Shown here one piece after another: positions 47,389 through 55,058 of a stretch of 64,000 nt of DNA (position 1 is the first letter of the stretch; each line of letters begins with the position of its first letter). The DNA is taken from contig CAZHEH010000004.1 of NCBI GenBank assembly GCA_964531695.1, forward strand, positions 77,610 to 141,609. The letters run 5' to 3'. Both the position numbers and the translations under genes were made by a program. This DNA comes from JAGXKT01 sp964531695. GTDB taxonomy: Bacteria; Planctomycetota; Phycisphaerae; SM23-33. Under the pieces are notes generated by a model, which made no database searches, was not told where the DNA came from, and saw nothing but the letters and a program-made list of their open reading frames with translations.

Positions 47389-47569
47389 GATTGGCTACAC
47401 TTCGGCCGATTCCCTTTCACCGGCAAGGACGCCCACTTCGCCCGGCCCGTTGCCGGAGACCCGCCCGAATGGACGCCTGGAGACGGCTCCAAGCGGTTCG
47501 GGCTCTTCGGACTTCAGGCAGTAGGGGCTGCCCGCCGCCCTGTCCTGCTCCTCTGTGGTTGTTGCGTCC

Positions 47570-48367
47570 TCAGTGACGAATCCGTCCGTCAGGAATTCGC
47601 AGCTTCATGCCCGGCGATACGACGTCCGGGTCGGAGATCACATCCTGATTGGCCTCGTAGAGCCGTCGCACGGCCGAGCGGCTGCCGTCGTTCATCTGCT
47701 CCCGTGCGATCCGGGTCAGCGTATCGCCCGACCGGACGGTGTACGTCCGCGGCTGCGGACGGGAGCGGCCCGACAGGTCCATCGTGCTGCCACCCGGCGA
47801 GTCGCGCCGCGGTGCGGTGCCGGTGGCGCGGGTTGCCGGTCGAGGGGCCGGCTCGCCGCCGGGGATCACCAACACCTGGCCCACGCGCAGGACGTTCGGG
47901 TCCGGCACGACGTCCGCGTTCGCCTCATGCAGCCGGCGTACCGCGGCCCTGCTGTCGTCGCCCATCTTGGTGCGGGCAATGCTCGTGAGCGTATCGCCCG
48001 GACCGACGGTGTAGGTTTGCCGCTCCCGAATTCGGGCGCGCCGCGTGTGTGCGACCGGCCGCGAGCGCTCCGGCCGTGCTCGCGCCGGCGTTGCCCGTTC
48101 TCGGCTCGGCCGCTCGGTCGCGGCCGGCCGCGTTTCACGCTCCCGGCGCGTCGCCGCCAGAGGCCTCGGCTCCTCCCGGTGTGCCCGGCGGGCGAGGGAT
48201 TCCGGCCCTCCGCCGTTATCCGCGGGCTTGTCCGCTTGGGCCTGCGGATCGGACGCCTGGCTCGCCTGAGGCGGGCCGCCGGAACGCATCAACTCCGTCA
48301 GCACCAGCCCAAACATGATGATGAACGCCAGTCCTACCAGCAGTCCGATCCGCGCTTGCCTCGTCAT
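47570..48367 (-). CDS. Membrane-anchored protein with two LysM domains
   Basis: A 265-residue protein. An N-terminal transmembrane helix at about 6-25 is followed by an Arg/Pro-rich linker. Two LysM domains bind peptidoglycan glycan: RQTYTVGPGDTLTSIARTKMGDDSRAAVRRLHEANADVVPDPNVLRVGQVLVIP and RTYTVRSGDTLTRIAREQMNDGSRSAVRRLYEANQDVISDPDVVSPGMKLRIP. The two copies are very similar to each other, indicating internal duplication. Its place between rsmH and the ftsL-like gene suggests a wall-binding role at division. Confidence 0.9.
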   Translation of the reverse strand: MTRQARIGLLVGLAFIIMFGLVLTELMRSGGPPQASQASDPQAQADKPADNGGGPESLARRAHREEPRPLAATRRERETRPAATERPSRERATPARARPERSRPVAHTRRARIRERQTYTVGPGDTLTSIARTKMGDDSRAAVRRLHEANADVVPDPNVLRVGQVLVIPGGEPAPRPATRATGTAPRRDSPGGSTMDLSGRSRPQPRTYTVRSGDTLTRIAREQMNDGSRSAVRRLYEANQDVISDPDVVSPGMKLRIPDGRIRH

Positions 48368-48430
48368 GGCCGTTCTCCGTCCGTGTCTTCGGTCCCGCCG
48401 GCCCCCCCGTGGCCGGCAGGACGCTGTCAG

Positions 48431-49336
48431 TCATCCGATCCATCGGATTCCGCGAAGCTTGGCCGAGCGGCTCCGCGGGTTCCGCCGCGATTCCGCCTCA
48501 CTGGCCGTTATCGGCTTTCGGGTCAGCACTTCCGCACGCTGTTCGGCCGCCCAAGCCCGGAAGGCCCGCTTGACCGGCCGATCCTCGAGCGAGTGGAAGC
48601 CGATGACCGCCGCCCGTGCGCCCGTCGCCAGCACGTCCGGCAGGGCCGCCAGCAGCCGTTCCAGCGAGCCCAGCTCGTCATTCACGGCGATCCGCAGCGC
48701 CTGGAACGTCCGGGTCGCCGGATGCACGCCCCTGCGACGCCGTCGCACGGGCGCCGGCAACGCCCCGACCACGATCTCCGCGAGCATGCCGGTCCGCTCG
48801 ACCCGCCGGCCGCGGCGGGCGTGAACGATCGCCCGTGCGATCCGCCGGCTGTACCGCTCTTGGCCGTAACGGTAGATCAGATCGGCCAGGTCCGTCTCGC
48901 GGAGCTCGTTGACGAGGTCGGCGGCAGTCCGGCCCCGGCCCGTGTCCATCCGCATATCCAGCGGGCCGTCGGCGGCGAAGCTGAAGCCGCGCCCCGGGTC
49001 ATCGAGCTGCGTGCTGGCCACACCCAGGTCCGCCAGCAGAACGTCGGCCGCGTTCGCCTCCGCCTGTTCCAGCACCTGGGCGACATCGGCAAAGTCGGCA
49101 TGGAACAGGCGGACGCGTGGGGCGAAGGGCGCCAACCGTTGCTTGGCTCGGGCGAGGTTCGCCTCGTCCCGGTCGATGCCGATCAGCCGAAGGTCGGGTC
49201 CGCCGCGCGACAGAAGGTCCGCGGCGTGCCCGCCGAGGCCGACCGTGCAGTCGACGATCCGCTCCCCGGCCGCAGGCGAGAGCAACTCCGCCACTTCGTC
49301 CCGCAGCACAGGGGTATGGCCAGCGAAGCGGTCCAT
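48431..49336 (-). CDS. rsmH: 16S rRNA (cytosine1402-N4)-methyltransferase
   Basis: A 301-residue SAM methyltransferase (MraW). Key blocks are GHTPVLRDEVAELLSP, ERIVDCTVGLGGHA (SAM site), LIGIDRDEANLARAKQRL, LADLGVASTQLDDPGRGFSFAADGPLDMRMD, RRIARAIVHARR and ATRTFQALRIAVNDELGSLERLL. ATG at 49336 is used; a longer start at 49354 would overlap the previous gene. It follows the 80-residue gene by 17 bp. Confidence 0.96.
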   Translation of the reverse strand: MDRFAGHTPVLRDEVAELLSPAAGERIVDCTVGLGGHAADLLSRGGPDLRLIGIDRDEANLARAKQRLAPFAPRVRLFHADFADVAQVLEQAEANAADVLLADLGVASTQLDDPGRGFSFAADGPLDMRMDTGRGRTAADLVNELRETDLADLIYRYGQERYSRRIARAIVHARRGRRVERTGMLAEIVVGALPAPVRRRRRGVHPATRTFQALRIAVNDELGSLERLLAALPDVLATGARAAVIGFHSLEDRPVKRAFRAWAAEQRAEVLTRKPITASEAESRRNPRSRSAKLRGIRWIG

Positions 49337-49353
49337 CGCCGCGCTGGCCAGCA

Positions 49354-49596
49354 CTACACGAGGGCGGGCTGGCGATCCATCGCCGCCTTCGCGTAGTCCG
49401 AAAGGTCAAGCCCGGTGTACCCGCCTCCCAGCGCCTGAACGCGGGCCAGTCTCGTCGCCAGTTCTCGCAGGCGCTGCCGGTGCCTGTTTTCCAAGTTCTC
49501 AGGCGTGCCGAGCCGGCGCCGCAGTTCCGCAAGAGACGCGCTTTGGCTTCCGTGCCGCGGTCGCGTCCCGGCCTTGGGCGACTGGGAGGCAGGCAT
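49354..49596 (-). CDS. Small helical protein between mraZ and rsmH
   Basis: An 80-residue protein beginning MPASQSPKAG. The middle is a charged helix (LAELRRRLGTPENLENRHRQRLRELATRLARVQALGG) that could form a coiled coil. AAAGGA precedes the ATG with good spacing. It lies 65 bp after mraZ and 17 bp before rsmH, in a position where most dcw clusters have no gene. Function unknown. Confidence 0.68.
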   Translation of the reverse strand: MPASQSPKAGTRPRHGSQSASLAELRRRLGTPENLENRHRQRLRELATRLARVQALGGGYTGLDLSDYAKAAMDRQPALV

Positions 49597-49661
49597 GGTC
49601 GAATCCTTTCGCACCGGGGTATCGTTCGTTCCGCCGGTCGGCCGGTCTACCGCCGACGGTA

Positions 49662-50129
49662 CTATGCCGAGTTGTCTTGTGAGGCGAGCCGCTCCGCCGC
49701 GTCGTAGAGCATCTCGCCGTATGTCGGCAGCTCCTCGTCGAGCCGCTTGTCCCACTGATCCGCCGGCCAGATCTCGATGTGGTCGTTCATGCCGACCAGC
49801 ATGACCCGATCCGACAACGACGCCCGGCTCACCGACCGCTCCGGAAGCACGATCCGCCCCTGCGAGTCCGGCTTCACCAGCCGGGCCATCGCGAACAGCA
49901 GATCGATCTTCCGCTGCTCGCGGCTCGGCAAGGGCGAGCGACGCATCGAAGCCACCAGCCGGCGGTAGTACGCGTCCGGATACAGCCACAAGTGACGATC
50001 CGGGCCCAGGATCAGGATGAAGCTCTCGCCGTCCTCCGACGGGGCGATGGACTCGCGAAGCATCGAGCTGATCGCAAGCCGCCGCTTGCTGTCGATCGTC
50101 TGCTCGAATTCTCCGACAAAGAACGCCAT
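49662..50129 (-). CDS. mraZ: Transcriptional regulator MraZ
   Basis: A 155-residue protein with two AbrB/SpoVT-like domains: FVGEFEQTIDSKRRLAISSMLRE at the start and DSQGRIVLPERSVSRASLSDRVMLVGMNDHIEIWPADQWDK in the second half. MraZ binds direct repeats near its own promoter and controls the dcw cluster in bacteria where it has been studied. It is the first gene of the cluster here. The upstream stretch TGGTGGCGGGCG just before the ATG may include its operator, which is inference. Confidence 0.94.
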   Translation of the reverse strand: MAFFVGEFEQTIDSKRRLAISSMLRESIAPSEDGESFILILGPDRHLWLYPDAYYRRLVASMRRSPLPSREQRKIDLLFAMARLVKPDSQGRIVLPERSVSRASLSDRVMLVGMNDHIEIWPADQWDKRLDEELPTYGEMLYDAAERLASQDNSA

Positions 50130-50167
50130 CAGTTGGTCTCGCCCGCCACCACATGGGATTGGCAGGG

Positions 50168-50197
50168 AATCTAGTCCACTATCAGGGACAGCCGCAA
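50168..50197 (-). promoter_or_regulatory. Candidate promoter of the dcw cluster
   Basis: On the minus strand, TTGCGG (50197-50192) and TAGATT (50173-50168) are 18 bp apart and lie about 40 nt before the mraZ ATG. Matches to consensus are moderate. Between the -10 and the ATG, TGG/GGG-type repeats (TGGTGGCGGGCG) resemble MraZ boxes. Confidence 0.45.
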
Positions 50198-50348
50198 GAA
50201 AAAAACTGGAACTTCGACACTTTTCTTCAGATGGGAGCTGACCTTACAGACAGCAAACTGCCCAGCATGTGGGCCGCGAGGCCGAGCGGGCCCCGATATC
50301 TGGCCTTGGCGGCGGGTCGAGATTTTCTTCCGGCCGCCCGTCCGGGCT

Positions 50349-50395
50349 GCGGCCGGCGGACCGGCCGCGATGGCGCGATCCATCGACATCGCGCC
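50349..50395. terminator. Tandem GC-rich hairpins between sulfatase gene and mraZ
   Basis: GCGGCCGG (50349-50356) pairs with CCGGCCGC (50361-50368) across four bases, and GGCGCGAT (50372-50379) pairs with ATCGCGCC (50388-50395) across eight. They lie about 65-110 bp after the sulfatase stop on the minus strand. No T-run follows on that strand, so termination is not certain. The rest of the 332-bp gap (50130-50461) shows only the mraZ promoter region. Confidence 0.4.
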
Positions 50396-50461
50396 GTTTT
50401 CCTACCTTCGGCCAAACGAACGGCTGCTGATAAGAGAAACCGCGGCAGAAGGCGCCGACGC

Positions 50462-51931
50462 CTACTGGAATTCCCTCGGATGGCGCCGCTTGAGGTCGCG
50501 GATGGCGTACTCCCGGCCGGTTCTCTTGAGGTACTCGCAGTAGCTCGCCAACTGCCCGCGGGCATGGAACGGCCCGCCCTCGGAGAGTACCGTCCAAATC
50601 GGATCGGTCGCATAACCATCGAGCTGCGTAGCCATCATGTGGTCGTGCCATTCCGTCAGCTTGTGGGCCGCCTCGTGGCACACCTCCGGCCGCTCGGCCG
50701 CCAAGTCGTGCTGCTCGTGCGGGTCCTGCTCCACATTGAAGAGCATCTCGCGGGGCCACAGGTGGAACCCGTCGTGGTACGTGCGGATGTACATCCACGG
50801 GCCGAAGCGCACGCCGCGCTGGCACACATGGCAGCCCTGTCCCACGACGAGGTAGTCGCGCCCGCAGTCCTCGCCGCGAAGGACAGCGGAAGCGTAACTC
50901 TGCCCGTCCCAGCTCGGGGCCGGGGCGATCCCCCACAGGTCGCACAGCGTCGGGCCGAGGTCCAGGTTGTAGTGCAGGCCGTTGTCGACGTGCCCGGCCA
51001 TGCCGCCGGGCCAGCGTACGATCATCGGAATGCGGCACGTGACGTAGTCGGCCGTCGCGTGCTCGGCGTAGATGCCAAGCTCGCCGTGGTTCTCGCCGTG
51101 GTCGGCCGTGACGATGACGGCCAGATCGTCCATCACCCCTTGCTTCTCCAAGGCCGCCAGCAGCCGCCCGATGTGCTGGTCCATGTACGCGATGCCGCAG
51201 TCATACCCGTCGATGAGCTTCCGCAGCGCGTTCATGTCGGGCACTTCGCCGGGCTGACGGGGATGTTCCGGGCTGGTCCGGTTGTCGTACATGCTGACTT
51301 CGCGGGCACAGTGCGGGCCCACGAGCTTCTGGTGGCTCTCGAGCACTTCCTCGCTAAGCCATTCCGGCAGCGGCTCATCCGCGAACGGATTGCCAAACTC
51401 TTCCGGCGCCCGGTACGGTGTGTGGGGATCCCAGTAGTTCACGTGGAGGAACCAGTCGTCCTTGGCGGCGTTCCGCTCGATCCAGTCCAGCGCGACCGGC
51501 GTGACCTCCTCGGCCGACTCCCCGCCACACTTGCCCGTGTTGTGGACCTCGCAGAATCCGGCGTTGAAGGTCCAAGCGCCGTGCCGCTCGGCAAAAGGGC
51601 TGATGGAACACGTATGGAGCCCGCGCTCCCACTTCATCACGCCCCACAGTCCCTCCGTGGTCAAGCGGTCGTGGAAGCTGCGGTCCGGACCCTCGATCCG
51701 CATGTCCGCGGCCGTGCCGCCGTGGCCGATCACGCCCGTATGGATGCCGAACCGCCCGCTCATCAGGGCCGTGCGCGAAGGCAGGCACGGGGCGTCCGAG
51801 CAGTAGTACTGATTGAACCGAACGCCCTCGGAAGCGATGCGGTCGATGTTCGGCGAGGTGTTGCGGTGATATCCGTAGCAGCCCAGATGGTCCGCACGGA
51901 GCGTATCCAGGTCCAGCAGCAAAATCCTCAT
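50462..51931 (-). CDS. Cytoplasmic-type sulfatase
   Basis: A 489-residue type I sulfatase or related alkaline-phosphatase-superfamily hydrolase. The formylglycine motif CxPSR is present as CLPSRTALMSGRFG. The metal-site start LLLDLDTLRADHLGCYGYHRNTSPNIDRIA, the DWFLHVNYWDPHTPY block and VTADHGENHGE fit the family. There is no signal peptide, so it probably works in the cytoplasm. The C-terminal part (EQDPHEQHDLA) is typical. The ATG overlaps the glycosyltransferase stop as ATGA, so the two are coupled. The substrate is unknown; a sulfated glycan is an inference. Confidence 0.92.
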   Translation of the reverse strand: MRILLLDLDTLRADHLGCYGYHRNTSPNIDRIASEGVRFNQYYCSDAPCLPSRTALMSGRFGIHTGVIGHGGTAADMRIEGPDRSFHDRLTTEGLWGVMKWERGLHTCSISPFAERHGAWTFNAGFCEVHNTGKCGGESAEEVTPVALDWIERNAAKDDWFLHVNYWDPHTPYRAPEEFGNPFADEPLPEWLSEEVLESHQKLVGPHCAREVSMYDNRTSPEHPRQPGEVPDMNALRKLIDGYDCGIAYMDQHIGRLLAALEKQGVMDDLAVIVTADHGENHGELGIYAEHATADYVTCRIPMIVRWPGGMAGHVDNGLHYNLDLGPTLCDLWGIAPAPSWDGQSYASAVLRGEDCGRDYLVVGQGCHVCQRGVRFGPWMYIRTYHDGFHLWPREMLFNVEQDPHEQHDLAAERPEVCHEAAHKLTEWHDHMMATQLDGYATDPIWTVLSEGGPFHARGQLASYCEYLKRTGREYAIRDLKRRHPREFQ

Positions 51932-53151
51932 TCGATGCGCTCCATTGACAAGCTCGGCCTCCGGGGCGAGAAGCGGAACGCCACGCGACGCCGGCGGCGA
52001 CGTCGACGCCGGGCCGCACGATCCAGCCGCACGCGCAGCACCTCGCCGGCAACCTCCAGGTACAGCGATTCGTGCGCCGCGACGCCGTCCGCCAGCGACG
52101 GGCGGGCACGGACCCGCTCGCGCCCGGCCTGCCCCAGACGGCGCCGCCGGGCTTCGTCCGCCCCCAGTGCCTCCACGGCCTCGGCGAGGCCCACCACATC
52201 CCGCGGCTCGACCAAACCGCCCGTCTCATCGTCGCGAACCAGCTCCATCGCGCCGGCGACCCGCGTGGCGATCACCGGCAGACCCGCCGCCATCGCCTCG
52301 GCCAGCTCCAGCGGCCAACTCTCCCAACGACTCGGCACGATCGCCATGTCGGCCGCGGCCAACACGCCGCGCAGGTCGCGCTGAAAGCCGACCCACCGGC
52401 AGTGCCGGCCACCCTCCCCATGGTCGATGAACGTCTCGACCATCGGCCGCTCGGGTCCGTCGCCCGCGATCACCAGCGCGTGCGGGTTGCCCCGCGCCGC
52501 CAGGTGCGACATCGCCGCCAGCAGAATATCGATGCCCTTGCGCTTATGCAACCGCCCGACGTAGATCGACAGCGGCGTGTCGTCCGGCACCCCCCACTCG
52601 GCCCGCAACCGATCGCGCTGCGACATGTCGGGCTCGAAAGCGCTCGGCGCGAGCCCCGGCGACACGGACGCGTAGCGCCACGCGGGCAGGCCGCTGTGCC
52701 GGCTGTGCTCGTCCCGTACGCGCCGAGACGGACAGATCAGCCGGTCGCAACGCACGCCCATCACCCGCGCGAAGCCGAACTGCCAGGGGGCAAGCCGCCC
52801 GCCCCCCGCCTGGGCCGTGTGCACCACGTGCGGCACGGCCGCGAAGCTCGCCGCCAGCCGCCCGGCTATGTCTGCGGCCAAGCCATGCGTGTGCAGCAGG
52901 TCCACCCTCGGTCGGCGGAACAGCGCCGCCAGCGCCGGCAGCTTCAGCGCCCATGGCGCCCGTCCGCCACTGAGGACGGTCACCGGGATGTCCGCCTCCC
53001 GCAGCCAGTCCGCCACCTCGCCCCCGGCCAGCGCCGCCACGCGGACATCGAACCGGTCCCGGTCCAGCCGCCGGGCCAGCTCGTACATACTCCGCTCCGC
53101 CCCGCCCGGGGCGAGATCGGTCACAAGATGACAGACTCGTAATCGCCTCAT
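51928..53151 (-). CDS. GT4-family glycosyltransferase
   Basis: A 407-residue GT-B enzyme. The acceptor side is RVCHLVTDLAPGGAERSMYELARRLD and LLHTHGLAADIAGRLAA. The donor side is SIYVGRLHKRKGIDILLAAMSHLA, GDGPERPMVETFI and VPSRWESWPLELAEAMAAGLPVIATRVAGAMELV, with the EX7E motif. The C-terminus ends in a run of about ten arginines. ATG at 53151 is used; an ATG nine codons earlier is the alternative. It is coupled to the downstream sulfatase gene. Confidence 0.9.
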   Translation of the reverse strand: MRRLRVCHLVTDLAPGGAERSMYELARRLDRDRFDVRVAALAGGEVADWLREADIPVTVLSGGRAPWALKLPALAALFRRPRVDLLHTHGLAADIAGRLAASFAAVPHVVHTAQAGGGRLAPWQFGFARVMGVRCDRLICPSRRVRDEHSRHSGLPAWRYASVSPGLAPSAFEPDMSQRDRLRAEWGVPDDTPLSIYVGRLHKRKGIDILLAAMSHLAARGNPHALVIAGDGPERPMVETFIDHGEGGRHCRWVGFQRDLRGVLAAADMAIVPSRWESWPLELAEAMAAGLPVIATRVAGAMELVRDDETGGLVEPRDVVGLAEAVEALGADEARRRRLGQAGRERVRARPSLADGVAAHESLYLEVAGEVLRVRLDRAARRRRRRRRRVAFRFSPRRPSLSMERIE

Positions 53152-53518
53152 CGAATCACTCTTGACGGCATCTATCATAGGCCGCTCGGCCGCCAAGGCA
53201 AGATCGGTCGGAGAACCCGAATTGCAGAAGTCCGAATGACAAATCAAGCCCAAAGCCGGGAACGGCATACACGTTTTGCCAGCCCGCTTCGCGACGCGGG
53301 CCGCGATCTTCGGGCTTCGGGTCTTGGGCCGGGTTCGTCATTCGGGCTTCGGATTTTCCGCCCTCGGCCGACAAGAATTCTCCGGCCGGCCCTTGCAGTG
53401 CCCGGTAGAATATGTTAGGTGTGTGTTCGCATGCCCGGTTTGCCGGAGATCGGGCCGCTTCGTGGGACTTTTCGAGGGTCGCACCGTCTTCGGGGGGCGG
53501 GACGGCCTCGGGCGCTAC
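53152..53518. other. Intergenic region with short repeated segments
   Basis: A 367-bp region between the divergent glycosyltransferase and DUF6504-like genes. It holds the related segments TCCGAATGACAAATCAAGCC (53231-53250) and TTCGTCATTCGGGCTTCGGA (53334-53353), which share GTCATTCGG in opposite orientation, and the direct copies CGGGCTTCGG at 53311-53320 and 53343-53352. No gene is supported here. Confidence 0.5.
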
Positions 53519-53785
53519 ATGATGAACATCGAACGGATCGACGAGCCCATTCGCGTGCTGGCGACCTTCTCGAACGGGCAGGCCCGGCCGGTGCGGTTCC
53601 GCTGGGGGCGGCGGACCTATCCCATACAGGAGATCAACGGGAGATGGACGGACCGGGGAGAGGGCGACTCGGCCGGGGTAGCCCCCCGCCTGTGCTACAG
53701 CGTCCAGTCCGGCGACGAGACGTACTACCTCCACTTCGACACGCACGACGTGCAGTGGTGGCTGGAACAGGTCATTACCCAGTAG
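53519..53785 (+). CDS. DUF6504-like small protein
   Basis: An 88-residue protein beginning MMNIERIDEPIRVLATFSNGQ. The segments ARPVRFRWGRRTYPIQEINGRWTDRG and DETYYLHFDTHDVQWWLEQVI match the general pattern of DUF6504, a small beta-rich family that often sits beside translesion polymerase genes. ATG 53519 is chosen as the first ATG before the conserved part; GTG at 53462 is an alternative. The dinB-like gene starts 9 bp downstream, so they are probably one operon. Confidence 0.7.
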   Translation: MMNIERIDEPIRVLATFSNGQARPVRFRWGRRTYPIQEINGRWTDRGEGDSAGVAPRLCYSVQSGDETYYLHFDTHDVQWWLEQVITQ

Positions 53786-53794
53786 AGCCGGGCT

Positions 53795-55030
53795 ATGAAC
53801 GTGGAACGGGACAAACTCGTGCTTCACGCGGACGTGGATGCGTTCTTCGCCTCCGTGGAGCAGTTGCTCATCCCCGCACTCCGTGGCCGGCCGGTCATCG
53901 TCGGCAGCGGCTGTATCGCCTCGTGCTCCTACGGGGCGCGGGAATTCGGCCTCCGCGCCGGCATGTCGCTACGGGAGGCCAAGCGGCTCTGCCCCGAGGC
54001 GGTCATCCTCGCCGGGGATTACCAGATCTACCGCTGCTTCGCCGAGCACACGTGGCGAATCTGCCGCCGCTACATCTGCGGGCTGGAGACGTACCTCGAC
54101 GAGGCCTACGGCGACGCGACCGGCATGGAGCGAATCTACGGCGCCCCGCTCGAACTCGGCCGGAAGCTTCAGCGCGACGTCCGCGAGGAGGTCGGCCTGC
54201 CCGTCTCGGTCGGACTCGGCCCGAACCGCATGATCGCCAAGATCGCCTCGAAGTCCGCCAAGCCCGGCGGCGTGGCGTGGATCGCACCCGAGCAGGCCGC
54301 CGATGCCGTGGCCGACCTGCCCATCCGCGATCTGCCCGGCGTGGGCTCGAAGACGGCCGCGCGCATGGACGAGATGAACATCCACACCGCCGGCGACCTC
54401 CGCGCCCTGCCGCGGGAAATGCTGCGGGCCCTGTTCGGCCGGCGGGGCGAGGTACTCCACGAGCGCTGCCGCGGTCGCGATCCGGAAGGCGCCACAAGCG
54501 CTCAAACCGGACCCCGCCGCCCGCGGACCATCTCCCGCGAAACGACCTTCCACGAGCCCACCTGCGACCGCAAGTGGATTCGCGGCATGCTGTTCTACCT
54601 CACCGAGCGCGGTATGCGGGCCGTGCGCCGCGCCGGGCTGGCGGCACGGACGCTCGAACTGTCCTTCCGCTACGACGACTGGAAGTACACGGCCGCGCGG
54701 CGCTCGCTCCCCGAGCCGACAACCGATGACGAGCAGGCATACGAGCTGGCGGGCGAGCTGCTGGAGTCGCTCTACCGGCGGCGGGTGGCGTTGCGGCACA
54801 TCGGCATTGTCCTGTCCGGCTTTGTCGTCGACAGCGGACAGCGGAAGCTCTTCGAGCCGCGCGAGCGGGACGCCCGCCGCAACCTCCAGCGGAGCTTGGA
54901 CGCGATCCGCTCGCGCTACGGGCACGCGGCCGTGGTCGCGGGGGAGTCGGCCGAGTTGCTCGACCCCGAGACCGGCCTGGAGCAGACGGACTACGGCTTC
55001 ATCCTGCGGACGCCCTCGCTGACGAAATAG
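53795..55030 (+). CDS. dinB: Y-family DNA polymerase IV-like
   Basis: A 411-residue translesion polymerase. The catalytic acidic residues are Asp13 in LHADVDAFFASVE and Asp102-Glu103 in TYLDEAYGD. VSVGLGPNRMIAKIASKSAKP and the helix-hairpin-helix LPGVGSKTAARMDEMNIHTAGDLRAL are family blocks. The little-finger domain follows at about 240-400 (RTISRETTFHEPTCDRKWIRG). No clear beta-clamp peptide was identified at the C-terminus. It lies between the DUF6504-like gene and a DnaE2-like gene, the place ImuB holds in ImuA-ImuB-DnaE2 cassettes. Confidence 0.92.
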   Translation: MNVERDKLVLHADVDAFFASVEQLLIPALRGRPVIVGSGCIASCSYGAREFGLRAGMSLREAKRLCPEAVILAGDYQIYRCFAEHTWRICRRYICGLETYLDEAYGDATGMERIYGAPLELGRKLQRDVREEVGLPVSVGLGPNRMIAKIASKSAKPGGVAWIAPEQAADAVADLPIRDLPGVGSKTAARMDEMNIHTAGDLRALPREMLRALFGRRGEVLHERCRGRDPEGATSAQTGPRRPRTISRETTFHEPTCDRKWIRGMLFYLTERGMRAVRRAGLAARTLELSFRYDDWKYTAARRSLPEPTTDDEQAYELAGELLESLYRRRVALRHIGIVLSGFVVDSGQRKLFEPRERDARRNLQRSLDAIRSRYGHAAVVAGESAELLDPETGLEQTDYGFILRTPSLTK

Positions 55031-55058
55031 CCGCGAAGCCGTCCCCGCCGGAGCCGAC

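Noticed and set aside
50372..50400. Rho-independent terminator on the plus strand (hairpin followed by GTTTT)
   Set aside because: No plus-strand gene lies upstream, and the T-run is short; the hairpin is listed without a strand instead.
53236..53418. Possible 60-residue gene in the 53152-53518 gap
   Set aside because: Made of the repeated intergenic segments, with no ribosome site; the composition looks non-coding.
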